From CAVRQM01 sp963756975 (GTDB taxonomy: Bacteria > Pseudomonadota > Alphaproteobacteria > Acetobacterales > Acetobacteraceae): a stretch of 64,000 nt of DNA. Location: positions 2,046,001 to 2,110,000 of the forward strand of contig CAVWPS010000002.1 in the NCBI GenBank assembly GCA_963756975.1, written 5' to 3'. The notes under the pieces are model-generated. The model had not been told where the DNA came from, made no database searches, and saw only the letters and a program-made list of their open reading frames with translations. The translations under genes were made by a program, and so were the position numbers. Each line of letters starts with the position of its first letter. Position 1 is the first letter of the stretch. Below are positions 24,165 through 34,938 of the stretch, one piece after another.

Positions 24165-25045
24165 ACGACGATCACCGCCGCAAGCTGCTCGCGCGCTACC
24201 GGGTGATCGACGGCGGCGGGTTCAGGCTCGCCGACCATGATCCGGACGATACGGCCGGGATCTCGCGCGACGCCGGCGAGAAGCTGCTGGCCGAGGGCGT
24301 CGCGCGTCTGGCGGAGTTGCAGGACCGGCTTTACGCGGCCGCGAGTTGGGCGATGCTGGTCGTGCTGCAAGCGATGGACGCGGCCGGCAAGGACGGCACG
24401 ATCAAGCACGTCATGACCGGGGTGAACCCCCAGGGCGTCAGCATCGTCTCGTTCAAGGCGCCCACGCCGGCCGAGAAGGCGCACGACTTCCTGTGGCGTC
24501 ATGCGGCCGCACTGCCCCGGCGCGGCTTCATCGCCCTGCATAACCGCTCCCACTACGAAGAAGTGCTGGTCGTGCGGGTTCATCCCGACATGCTGGACGG
24601 TCAGCACCTGCCGCCGCCCGCGCGCGAGCAGAAGCATTTCTGGCGGCACCGCCTGTCCGACATCGCGCAGTGGGAAGACTACCTCGCGCGGCAGGGCACG
24701 GTTCAGCTCAAGATTTTCCTGAACGTGAGCCGGGAGGAGCAGCGCAAGCGCCTGCTGACCCGGCTCGACGACCCGAACAAGACGTGGAAGTTCGAGGCCG
24801 GCGATCTGGTCGAGCGGGCGCGCTGGCACGACTACATGGCCGCCTTCGAGTCCGCGATCTCGGCCACCGCCGCCCCGCACGCCCCGTGGTACATCGTCCC
24901 GGCCGACCATAAATGGTTCAGCCACCTGGTCACGGTCGAGGCGATGGTGGCCGCACTCGAGGCGCTGGATCTGACCTGGCCGATGCCGACCACGCCGAAG
25001 CCGCTGATCGACGAGGCCCGGCTGAAGCTGAGCGAGGACGGTTAG
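24161..25045 (+). CDS. Polyphosphate kinase 2 family protein
   Basis: A 294-residue PPK2-family kinase, which transfers phosphate between polyphosphate and nucleotides. The Walker A-like motif is LQAMDAAGKDGTIKHVM, followed by GVNPQGVSIVSFKAPTP, LWRHAAALPRRGFIALHNRS and HYEEVLVVRVHP. The lid and the conserved arginines are in FLNVSREEQRKRLLTRLDDP. The NRSHYEEVLVVRVHP variant fits the class that includes nucleoside mono/diphosphate kinases, but the exact class is not certain. The ATG at 24161 overlaps the SDR stop. Polyphosphate turnover beside ohr suggests a stress-related unit. Confidence 0.9.
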   Translation: MNDDHRRKLLARYRVIDGGGFRLADHDPDDTAGISRDAGEKLLAEGVARLAELQDRLYAAASWAMLVVLQAMDAAGKDGTIKHVMTGVNPQGVSIVSFKAPTPAEKAHDFLWRHAAALPRRGFIALHNRSHYEEVLVVRVHPDMLDGQHLPPPAREQKHFWRHRLSDIAQWEDYLARQGTVQLKIFLNVSREEQRKRLLTRLDDPNKTWKFEAGDLVERARWHDYMAAFESAISATAAPHAPWYIVPADHKWFSHLVTVEAMVAALEALDLTWPMPTTPKPLIDEARLKLSEDG

Positions 25046-25097
25046 CTAGCAACCGCCCGGTGCTTCGAACGCTCCGGTCGCCGATCTGGAGCGTGCG

Positions 25098-25703
25098 ATG
25101 ACGGCTTTGATACAAGACCTGGCGGCGTTCGGGCAGGTCGTGCTGATCGACCTGACGCTGGCCGGCGACAACGCGGTCGTCGTGGGGCTGGCCGTCTCCG
25201 GGCTGGCACCGGAGCAGAAGCGGCCGGCGATCCTGGTCGGCATCGCGGCCGCGACCGTGCTGCGGGTGGCGCTCGGCGCCATCACCCTGCAACTGCTTGC
25301 GATCGTCGGCTTGCTGCTCGCCGGCGGATTGCTGCTGCTGTGGGTGTGCTGGCGCATGTATCGCGAGTTACGCGCCGCGCCACACCCGGCGGCGGCAAAG
25401 CCGGCCCCGAAGTCGCTGCGCACGGCGATGCTTCAGATCGTGCTGGCCGACTTGTCGATGTCGCTCGACAACGTGCTCGCCGTCGCAGGGGCCGCGCACG
25501 GCACGCTATGGGTGCTGATCGCGGGCGTCGTGCTGTCGGTCGTGCTGATGGGGGTCGCGGCCAGCCTGATCGCGCGCCTGCTGGAGCGGTTTCGCTGGAT
25601 CGCCTGGGTCGGACTGCTGGTCGTCTTGTTCGTCGCACTCAGGCTGGTGTGGGACGGCGGTCACGAGGTGCTGGCCCATCTGAGCCAGCACCCCGCGACC
25701 TAA
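25098..25703 (+). CDS. TerC/YjbE family membrane protein
   Basis: A 201-residue inner-membrane protein with about seven hydrophobic segments, of the TerC family (YjbE-type putative metal transporter). The two hallmark acidic motifs are DLTLAGDNAVVVGLA in the first segment and VLADLSMSLDNVLAVAGAA in the middle, which are thought to bind divalent metal, often Mn2+ export in characterised members. The centre (about residues 85-105) is a short proline/alanine-rich cytoplasmic loop. It ends at a hairpin shared with the convergent clpA. No yybP-ykoY-like riboswitch was recognised in the 52 bases upstream. Confidence 0.85.
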   Translation: MTALIQDLAAFGQVVLIDLTLAGDNAVVVGLAVSGLAPEQKRPAILVGIAAATVLRVALGAITLQLLAIVGLLLAGGLLLLWVCWRMYRELRAAPHPAAAKPAPKSLRTAMLQIVLADLSMSLDNVLAVAGAAHGTLWVLIAGVVLSVVLMGVAASLIARLLERFRWIAWVGLLVVLFVALRLVWDGGHEVLAHLSQHPAT

Positions 25704-25709
25704 AAAGGC

Positions 25710-28061
<2,352 letters not shown>

Positions 28062-28239
28062 GGGCAACGCTCCTAGGGTCTGATGCAGTCGATCTGCGGA
28101 TGAGTGTTCCGCCATTCGCGGCGTCACGCACGCTAAATGTGGGAGCACAGGACTTAATGTTCAGCCACGTCCCCGCGACCCGGTCGCGCGGCGGGGGATG
28201 AAAACGGCCGATCGGATCACAACGACACCCGTCGGCCAC

Positions 28240-28635
28240 TCAATCCTTCTCGATCGTGCACTGCAACGGATGCTGATTTTGCCGGGCGAGATCCATCACC
28301 TGCGTCACCTTCGTCTCGGCGACCTCATAGGTGAACACGCCGCAGACGCCGACGCCGCGGCGGTGGACATGCATCATGATCCGGGTCGCCTCGTCGCGCG
28401 ACTTCTGGAAGAACCGTTCGAGGACATGCACGACGAACTCCATCGGCGTGTAGTCGTCGTTCAGCATCAACACCTTGTACATCGCCGGCTTGCGTGTCTT
28501 CGGCCGAGACTTGACGACGACGCTTGTCCCGGTGCCGGTCCGCGTCTCGTCGTTATCGTCGCGCCGGCCCGATTGCAGCCGTGCCGACTGTGGCCGTGTC
28601 GCCGTTATCCGTTGCGTTACTTTAAATTCGTCCAC
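28240..28635 (-). CDS. clpS: ClpS adaptor for the ClpAP N-end rule pathway
   Basis: A protein of about 131 residues. The core (YKVLMLNDDYTPMEFVVHVL, FFQKSRDEATRIMMHVHRRG, GVCGVFTYEVAETKVTQVMD) is the ClpS fold, which delivers substrates with N-terminal Phe, Tyr, Trp or Leu to ClpA. NDDYTPMEFVV and MMHVHRRG contain the hydrophobic-pocket and ClpA-contact residues. The extended, charged N-terminal region (about 35 residues, with RDDNDETRTGTGTS) is the flexible ClpA-binding tail. GTG at 28633-28635 is the likeliest start, though the N-terminus is not conserved enough to be certain. About 180 bases separate it from clpA. Confidence 0.93.
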   Translation of the reverse strand: MDEFKVTQRITATRPQSARLQSGRRDDNDETRTGTGTSVVVKSRPKTRKPAMYKVLMLNDDYTPMEFVVHVLERFFQKSRDEATRIMMHVHRRGVGVCGVFTYEVAETKVTQVMDLARQNQHPLQCTIEKD

Positions 28636-28842
28636 GCCCGTCCATCCCTTTTGTCGCCACGGCGGCCGGTCTGGCGTGGCTGAGCCGGCGACAGTGCCGC
28701 CAGAAAAAGAAAGATTGGGTTTTTGCGGGGCGGTCCGCAAGTCTGGCGTGCCCCAAACGTGAGCGGGACGATCGCGGGCTTCGGCGGAAACGCGAACGGG
28801 CCGGCGCTGGGCCGACCCGTTCCACACGGTATCGCGGCTGGG

Positions 28843-29205
28843 TCAGACCTGCGGGCGGAACGCGCTGGTCGCGGCGGTGACGCGCGCGGTGATCGGCTGC
28901 ATCGTCTGTTCGGCCAGCTTGACCGACGCGTCGGACAGCTTGCCGCTCTGCGCGACCATCGCCTCGACGGCGGAGCGAACCAGGCTCGTCTGCAACTCGA
29001 CGGCGTCCTTGACCGACTTGACCGACGACATCTGGCGGATCGTGCCCATCGCCTGTTCCAACTGGCTGCTCGCGCCGGCGGCGATCTGGCCACCGATCGT
29101 CTGCAGGCCGGCCGTCCAGATCTGGCTGGCGCGCATCAGCGCCTCGACGTTCTGGTGGCCGAAGTCGATCATCGTCTGGGTCGTGTCGGTCATCGTGTCG
29201 GCCAT
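28843..29205 (-). CDS. Phasin family protein
   Basis: A 120-residue helical protein of the phasin type, which coats polyhydroxyalkanoate granules or acts as a related stress/surface protein. The pattern FGHQNVEALMRASQIWTAGL, QTIGGQIAAGASSQLEQAM and KSVKDAVELQTSLVRSAVEA fits the PF09361 phasin repeat, with long amphipathic helices and no signal peptide. The start is ATG at 29203-29205, preceded by GGAAG nine bases away. No PHA synthase is seen in this window. The 267-base gap upstream probably holds its own promoter. Confidence 0.85.
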   Translation of the reverse strand: MADTMTDTTQTMIDFGHQNVEALMRASQIWTAGLQTIGGQIAAGASSQLEQAMGTIRQMSSVKSVKDAVELQTSLVRSAVEAMVAQSGKLSDASVKLAEQTMQPITARVTAATSAFRPQV

Positions 29206-29472
29206 GGTGTTGTCTTCCGTTCCGGCTAGCGCGAGCGGACCATCCCGCAACGCGAATGCTGCGATGCAGCAAAGACGTCGTAACCGGATACCCGTGCGAA
29301 AGCAAGACGAAATTGTGCACCGCAACATCAATCCGCAGGCGTTTCAAATGGTGGCAGGCCGATCCGTAAGCGTTTGTAAGTGCGGTATAGAGGCCGCGCC
29401 GGTCGCTGGTTCGGCTGGACATTCTCCGGTTCTGCTCGCTAGGTATGCGTCCCCGGCTGATCGGATGTTGAA

Positions 29473-30747
29473 ATGTTTCAGATTGCGCGTCGAGGCGACC
29501 GACCGGCGTCGTTGCGCTGGTTTGCGTGCGCCGGAATCTTGCTCGCACTCCTGACGCTGGCCCGGCCCGCGATGGCGCAAATCGGGTCGGACCGGTACAG
29601 CTCGATCGTCATCCAGGCGACCGACGGATCGGTGCTGTCGGCCGTCAATCCGGACGACCCGCGATACCCGGCCAGCCTGACCAAGATGATGACGCTCTAC
29701 ATGACGTTCGAGGCGCTGCGCGACCGCCGCCTCGTGCTCGGCCAGTTGGTGCCGGTCAGCCCGCACGCCGCGTCGATGTCGCCGTCCAAGCTGGGGCTGC
29801 TCCCGTCGACCCAGATCACCGTCGAGCAGGCGATCCTCGGCCTGGTCACGAAATCGGCCAACGACGCCGCGTGCGCGCTCGGCGAACTGATGGCCGGCGG
29901 CGACGAGGACCGGTTCGCCCAGGCGATGACGCTGCGGGCGCGGGCGCTGGGGATGGCGCGGACCACGTTCCGAAACGCCTCCGGCCTGCCGGACCCCGAA
30001 CAGGTCTCGACCGCGCGCGATTTCGCGATCCTGGCGCGCCATCTGGTGACCGACTTCCCGCTGCAGTACCGCTACTTCAGCGTGCCCGGTTTCGTCTTCC
30101 ACGGCCGGATGATCCCCAACCACGACCACCTGTTGCAAACCTATCCCGGGGCGGACGGGATCAAGACGGGGTTCACCGACCTGTCCGGCTTCAACCTGGT
30201 GACCTCCGCCGTGCGCGGCGACACACGGCTGATCGGCGTCGTGATGGGCGCGGCACGGGCGGGCGAGCGCGATCTTCACATGGAGGCGCTGCTCGATAAC
30301 GGGTTCGCCGCGCTGAACATCCCGGTCCTGCCGCACGGCGCCGGCACCAACCTGGCACTCGGGCAACGGTTCCCGCCGGTTCCCGGCAGTGCCACGAGCC
30401 TGCGCGCCGCCGCGGCCGACATGGTGGCCGCGCAGGCCGGGTTCGCCGTCCGGCCGCCGCCGGTCGAGCTGCCGCGCGGCGTGAAGGCGCCGGTGCGCTG
30501 GGCGGTTCAGGTCGGCGCGTTCCCGAGCGAGGAGGCGGCCCGCCGCGCCGCCGGGGCCGCGCGCCGCATCGCAAGCGTCGGCGACGTCCGGGTGGAGACG
30601 GTGGTCAGCCATGGCCGCTCGACCTACCGCGCGCAGCTGACCGGGCTGGGGCCGCAGGAGGCGCGGGCGGCCTGCGTGGCACTGAGCCGCAAGCGGGTGC
30701 CGTGCAGTCCGATCCGGATCGACGCCGGTCAACTCGCCAGCAAATAG
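29473..30747 (+). CDS. D-alanyl-D-alanine carboxypeptidase with SPOR domain
   Basis: A 424-residue class A low-molecular-weight PBP (peptidase S11). It has a signal peptide (residues about 1-35, LLALLTLARPAMA) and trims the terminal D-Ala from peptidoglycan pentapeptides in the periplasm. Catalytic motifs are S68-x-x-K71 in ASLTKMM, S128-A-N130 in KSANDAAC, and K231-T-G in DGIKTGFTD. The C-terminus (about 345-420: WAVQVGAFPSEEAARRAA to RAACVALSRKRVPC) is a SPOR domain that binds denuded glycan strands, typical for septal enzymes. ATG 29473 is the start. Map follows 54 bases later. Confidence 0.93.
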   Translation: MFQIARRGDRPASLRWFACAGILLALLTLARPAMAQIGSDRYSSIVIQATDGSVLSAVNPDDPRYPASLTKMMTLYMTFEALRDRRLVLGQLVPVSPHAASMSPSKLGLLPSTQITVEQAILGLVTKSANDAACALGELMAGGDEDRFAQAMTLRARALGMARTTFRNASGLPDPEQVSTARDFAILARHLVTDFPLQYRYFSVPGFVFHGRMIPNHDHLLQTYPGADGIKTGFTDLSGFNLVTSAVRGDTRLIGVVMGAARAGERDLHMEALLDNGFAALNIPVLPHGAGTNLALGQRFPPVPGSATSLRAAAADMVAAQAGFAVRPPPVELPRGVKAPVRWAVQVGAFPSEEAARRAAGAARRIASVGDVRVETVVSHGRSTYRAQLTGLGPQEARAACVALSRKRVPCSPIRIDAGQLASK

Positions 30748-30801
30748 ACTCCGGACAGCAATCGACTTGCGCGCGACCGTCCTCTCTCACATCTTCGCCT
30801 G

Positions 30802-31611
30802 ATGGACGGCAGCAGCGAACAGCGACGAATCACGATTTACCGGCCCGAGGATTTTCAGGGCATGCGCGCGGCGGGCCGGCTGGCCGCCGAGACGCTCGAC
30901 ATGATCGCCCCGCACGTCCGGCCGGGTGTCACGACCGACGCGCTCGACCGGTTATGCGCCGACTTCATCGCCGCGCACGGCGCGACGGCGGCACCGCTCG
31001 GCTATCGCGGTTACCCGAAATCGATCTGCACCTCGATCAATCACGTCGTCTGCCACGGCATTCCGGGCGAGCGCCGGCTGGAGGCGGGGGACGTGCTGAA
31101 CATCGACGTGACCGTGATCCTCGACGGCTGGTATGGTGACACCAGCCGGATGTTCTGCGCGGGTCCGGCCCCGATCCGCGCCCGCAACCTGATGGACGTG
31201 ACGCTGGAAGCCCTCGCGCGCGGCATCGCGGCGGTGAAGCCGGGGGCGACGTTCGGCGACATCGGCCACGCGATCCAGCGCTACGCCGAGCGGCAGCGGT
31301 GCAGCGTGGTGCGCGATTTCTGCGGCCACGGCATCGGGCGGCGGTTCCACGAGGCGCCGAACGTGCTGCATTTCGGCAGGCCCGGCGAAGGCCCGGTGTT
31401 GCGGCCCGGCATGTTCTTCACCATCGAGCCGATGATCAACGGCGGCCGGCCGGAGGTCAAAGTGCTCGACGACGGCTGGACGGCGGTGACCCGCGACCGC
31501 AGCCTGTCGGCGCAGTACGAGCACATGGTCGGCGTCACCGATAGCGGCGTCGAAGTGTTCACCCATTCGCCCGCGGGTCTCGACAAGCCGAGTTTCGACG
31601 GCGCGGCCTGA
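30802..31611 (+). CDS. map: Methionine aminopeptidase, type I
   Basis: A 269-residue metallopeptidase that removes the initiator methionine. Dinuclear metal ligands lie in LNIDVTVILDGWYGDTSRMF (two Asp), FCGHGIGRRFHEAPNVLHF (His), FFTIEPMINGG (Glu) and AQYEHMVGVTD (Glu). The segment YRGYPKSICTSINHVVCHG is the type I signature. It lacks the zinc-finger extension of MetAP1. The start ATG at 30802 lies 54 bases after the carboxypeptidase stop. The radC ATG follows the Map TGA directly, implying a two- or three-gene operon. Confidence 0.95.
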   Translation: MDGSSEQRRITIYRPEDFQGMRAAGRLAAETLDMIAPHVRPGVTTDALDRLCADFIAAHGATAAPLGYRGYPKSICTSINHVVCHGIPGERRLEAGDVLNIDVTVILDGWYGDTSRMFCAGPAPIRARNLMDVTLEALARGIAAVKPGATFGDIGHAIQRYAERQRCSVVRDFCGHGIGRRFHEAPNVLHFGRPGEGPVLRPGMFFTIEPMINGGRPEVKVLDDGWTAVTRDRSLSAQYEHMVGVTDSGVEVFTHSPAGLDKPSFDGAA

Positions 31612-32347
31612 ATGGCCGAGAGGTCGATGCTGCTCGACCTCGAATCCCCGCCGGCTCCGGCTCCGGCCCCGGCTCCGATGGGCGTCGACGGCCATCGCGG
31701 CCGGATGCGCCACAAGCTGCTGACCGCCGGCCCGGACGCGCTGGCCGACCACGAGTTGCTCGAGATGGTGCTGTTCATGGCGCTGCCCCGGCGCGACACC
31801 AAACCGATCGCGCGCGCGCTGCTCGACCGGTTCGGCTCGTACGCGTCGGCCATTTCGGCCCCGCTGAACGAGCTTGCTGGGCGTCGAGGGTATGGGCGAG
31901 GCGGCTGCGGCGGCGCTGAAAACCGTGCAGGCGGCGGCGCTCCGGCTGGCGCGGGCCGAAATCTTCTCCCGGCCGGTCCTGTCCAACTGGGACAAGCTGA
32001 TGGAGTACCTGAACGCGGTGCTCGCGCGCGAAAAGGTCGAGCAGTTCCGCGTCCTGTTCCTCGACGGGCGCAACCGCCTGCTGGCCGACGAGGCGCAGGC
32101 GCGCGGCACCGTCAACCACACGCCGGTCTACCCGCGCGAGGTGGTGAAACGGGCGCTCGAACTGCACGCGACCGCGCTGATCCTGGTGCACAACCACCCG
32201 AGCGGCGACCCGACGCCGTCGCGCGAGGATATCGACATGACGCGCGAGGTTCGCGACGCGGCGGCGACGCTGGGCGTGGTGCTGCACGACCACGTCATCG
32301 TCGGCAACGGCAACTGGACCAGTTTTCGCGCTCAAGGCTTGCTGTAA
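31612..32347 (+). pseudogene. radC: RadC family JAB-domain protein, frame broken by +1
   Basis: DNA-repair-associated RadC family protein, of uncertain biochemical role. The N-terminal part (HRGRMRHKLLTAGPDALADH, ELLEMVLFMALPRRDTKPIA) is the helix-hairpin-helix UPF0758 domain. At 31874-31877 (GAG CTT G CTG) the frame moves +1, after which LGVEGMGEAAAAALKTVQAA continues to the C-terminal JAB/MPN metal-binding domain with HNHPSGDPTPSREDI (His-x-His...Ser...Asp). Read through, it makes about 244 residues, the normal length. A proline/alanine repeat (residues 10-25) sits before the domain. The break is either an inserted base or a shift at a CUU codon. Confidence 0.82.
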
Positions 32348-32375
32348 GCTGCCGCCTTTCCCGGAGAATAGACCC

Positions 32376-33032
32376 GTGGCGTCAGACGGCTTCCTGCACA
32401 AATACTTCCTGAACAATTCCGCGAAACGGCTGCACAAGTGGATTCACTACTTCGACATCTATGAACGACATTTCGAGCGTTTCAGGGGAACGTCGCCGGT
32501 CATGATCGAGATCGGCGTGGCTGGCGGTGGCTCGCTCGCCATGTGGAAGGAGTATTTCGGGCCGGGTGCCAAGCTCGTCGGGATCGACTTAGACGCGGGA
32601 TGCAAGGTGCACGAGGCCGAGGACATCGAGGTCTTCATTGGAAGCCAGGACGATCCAGCCGTGATGGAACAGATCCTGCGGAAGTACCCTCATCCCGATA
32701 TCGTTCTCGACGATGGCAGCCACCATATGTCGCATATGATCCGGTCATTCGAGATGCTGTACGACCATCTCCATCCGCGTGGCGTCTACATGGTCGAAGA
32801 CACGCATACCTGCTACTGGCCGCCCTATGGCGGTGGCCTCAAACAGCCCGGTTCGTTCATGGAATTCGTGAAAGACCGCCTCGACGACATCAACGCCGTC
32901 TATACCGGCGGCGCCGTGCCGATCTCTACGTTCACCCGCACGACGGACGCGATCTGCTGCTACGACAGCATCGTGGCGTTCGAGCGTCGGCCGCAGGGTT
33001 CGCGGGAAGGGTTGATCACCACCCCCATGTAG
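32376..33032 (+). CDS. Class I SAM-dependent methyltransferase (low-GC)
   Basis: A 218-residue methyltransferase of the metal-dependent macrolide O-methyltransferase/cephalosporin hydroxylase-like group. MIEIGVAGGGSLAMWKEYFG is the SAM loop, AKLVGIDLDAGC supplies the acidic residue, PDIVLDDGSHHMSHMIRSFE is the active-site aspartate and histidine block, and GGVYMVEDTHTCYW-like RGVYMVEDTHTCYWPPYGGG closes the site. GTG at 32376 follows GGAG. Base composition and codon use are visibly poorer in GC than the flanking genes, suggesting acquisition by transfer. No glycosyltransferase is adjacent, and the substrate is unknown. Confidence 0.8.
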   Translation: MASDGFLHKYFLNNSAKRLHKWIHYFDIYERHFERFRGTSPVMIEIGVAGGGSLAMWKEYFGPGAKLVGIDLDAGCKVHEAEDIEVFIGSQDDPAVMEQILRKYPHPDIVLDDGSHHMSHMIRSFEMLYDHLHPRGVYMVEDTHTCYWPPYGGGLKQPGSFMEFVKDRLDDINAVYTGGAVPISTFTRTTDAICCYDSIVAFERRPQGSREGLITTPM

Positions 33033-33116
33033 CGTTCGTGACCACATGGCTGCCCAGCCACGCGACGGGCGTCATTCGGCTGGCTTTCAAGCACGCGCCG
33101 GGCGAAAGAACCGGCT

Positions 33117-34478
33117 ATGGATCAATTTACCACCCTTGTGCACCGCCCATGGCGGCGCGAGGTGGCCGGCACGATGGCGCTGGCCGCCCCTCTGGTCGTG
33201 GGGCAGCTGTGCATCATGGGCCAGAACGCGGCCGACGTGCTGCTGGCGGGCCATGTCTCGGCGCATGTGCTGGGCGCGGTCGGCGTCGGCACCAGCCTGT
33301 GGTGGCTGGTGCAGATGGCCATGGCCGGCGTGCTGCTCTCGGTCAGCCCCGCCGTCTCGCAGCTCGACGGGGCAGGCCGGCGGGCGGAGATCGGCCCGGT
33401 GTTCGTGCAATCGCTGTGGCTCGCGGGCGGGATCGGCCTGATCGGGATGGCGGTCGTGGCACTCGGCGGCCCGGCGCTGGTCACCGCGATGGGCGTGGAC
33501 GCGGACCTGCGCGACGACATCTCGTTGTTCCTGCGGGTGATCTCGCTCGCGGCCCCGGCGATGGTGCTGTTCGTCGCCTGTCGCGGCCTGTCCGAAGGGT
33601 TGTCGCTGCCGCGCCCGTCGATGCTGATGGGGCTCGCCGGGCTGGTGCTGCTGGTCCCGCTCGGCTGGCTGCTGATGTACGGCCCGTTCGGCCTGCCGCC
33701 GCTCGGTGTGCTCGGCAGCGCCATCGCCGGCGTGATCGTCGCCTACGCGCAGGCGATCGGCTTCGTGCTGATCCTGTGGCGCGGCCGGCGCTACCAGAAC
33801 CTCGGCTGGCGGTTCGCGTGGCGGCTGCCGCGAACGGCCCCGTTGCGGCCGCTGCTCGGGACCGGGCTGCCGATCGCGGCCAGCCTGATCCTCGAAAGTG
33901 GGCTGTTCACCACGGCCGCCCTGGTCATCGCACGGTTCGGCCCGGCGGCGGCGGGCGGCCATCAGGTCGCGATGAGCGTCGCCGCGTTGTGGTTCATGAT
34001 CCCGCTCGGCATCGCGTTCGCGTCGACCGTGCGGGTCGGGCGCGCCGCCGGCCGCTTCGACACCGCCGGCGCCAGACGGGCGGGGATGGTGGCGCTCGCG
34101 ATGGTCGTCGCCAGCCAGTGCGTGTCGTCCGCGCTGCTGCTGTCGATTCCGCACGCGATCGCGTCGCTGTACACCCAAGACCCCGAGGTGCGGGCGCGGG
34201 CGACGATGCTGCTGCGGTTCGCGGCCATCTTCCAGCTCGCCGACGGCATCCAGGTCGCCGCCCTCGCGTCGCTGCGCGGGTTGAAGGACACGCGCTGGCC
34301 GATGCTGCTGACGGGGGTCGCCTACTGGATCGTCGGCATGCCGGTCGGCGTGCTGTGCGCCTACCAGCTCGGCATGGGGCCGCCGGGCATGTGGATCGGC
34401 CTGATCGCCGGGCTCGCGACGGCGGCGGCCGCGCTGCTCACACGGTTCGTTTGGCTCACCCGGTCACCTCGCGATTGA
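33117..34478 (+). CDS. MATE family efflux transporter
   Basis: A 453-residue multidrug and toxin extrusion transporter with twelve membrane segments in two pseudo-repeats. The N-terminal ALAAPLVVGQLCIMGQNAADVLLAGH contains the MATE helix 1-2 pattern (Q-N and D in the membrane), and the second repeat is LGTGLPIAASLILESGLFTT with GGHQVAMSVAALWFMIPLGIAF. These pumps export cationic drugs coupled to Na+ or H+. The ATG at 33117 is 84 bases after the preceding methyltransferase. No adjacent regulator is visible. Confidence 0.92.
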   Translation: MDQFTTLVHRPWRREVAGTMALAAPLVVGQLCIMGQNAADVLLAGHVSAHVLGAVGVGTSLWWLVQMAMAGVLLSVSPAVSQLDGAGRRAEIGPVFVQSLWLAGGIGLIGMAVVALGGPALVTAMGVDADLRDDISLFLRVISLAAPAMVLFVACRGLSEGLSLPRPSMLMGLAGLVLLVPLGWLLMYGPFGLPPLGVLGSAIAGVIVAYAQAIGFVLILWRGRRYQNLGWRFAWRLPRTAPLRPLLGTGLPIAASLILESGLFTTAALVIARFGPAAAGGHQVAMSVAALWFMIPLGIAFASTVRVGRAAGRFDTAGARRAGMVALAMVVASQCVSSALLLSIPHAIASLYTQDPEVRARATMLLRFAAIFQLADGIQVAALASLRGLKDTRWPMLLTGVAYWIVGMPVGVLCAYQLGMGPPGMWIGLIAGLATAAAALLTRFVWLTRSPRD

Positions 34479-34527
34479 CGCGAGTCCGAGCCACAGGGCA
34501 CTGCTGACACACACACAGGAGCGTCCG

Positions 34528-34935
34528 ATGCGGTTTGCAGTCTTGGTTTCGAGCCTACTTCTCCTGGGTCTGACCGGCGCCTGTGCGATGAAGACGTCGT
34601 CGAACACGCCGGCCTCGAACGGGGTCGGCTATCCGGTGTTCTTCACCCCGTTCTCCGCCAACCTCGACGACGCGGCGCTCAGCTCGGTCGCATCCGCCGC
34701 GGTCAGTGCCAAGAACAACCCGACCGCCCCCGTGCTGGTCAGCGGCTTCGCGGCCCCCAAGGGCAGCCCGCGGGTCAACCTCGACCTGTCCCGCACCCGC
34801 GCGCAAAACGTCGCGGACGCGCTGGTCGCCGACGGGATCGCGGCGTCGCGCATCACGACCAAGGCGAAGGGCGAAATCTCCGACCTGACCGATCCGGTCG
34901 CGGCCCGCCGCGTGGACATCAGCGTCGGCGGCTGA
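34528..34935 (+). CDS. OmpA-family outer-membrane lipoprotein-like protein
   Basis: A 135-residue exported protein with a signal peptide (LVSSLLLLGLTGACAMKTS). The cysteine at residue 20 could be a lipidation site, although the lipobox LTGAC is atypical. The remaining 90 residues form an OmpA C-terminal domain (FFTPFSANLDDAALSSVASA, VLVSGFAAPKGSPRVNLDLS, RTRAQNVADALVADGI, AARRVDISV) that binds peptidoglycan. The NxxLSxxRA arrangement, as NLDLSRTRAQNV, is present. It is probably a small envelope anchor. It lies 50 bases after the MATE gene and 3 bases before recQ. Confidence 0.85.
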   Translation: MRFAVLVSSLLLLGLTGACAMKTSSNTPASNGVGYPVFFTPFSANLDDAALSSVASAAVSAKNNPTAPVLVSGFAAPKGSPRVNLDLSRTRAQNVADALVADGIAASRITTKAKGEISDLTDPVAARRVDISVGG

Positions 34936-34938
34936 GCA

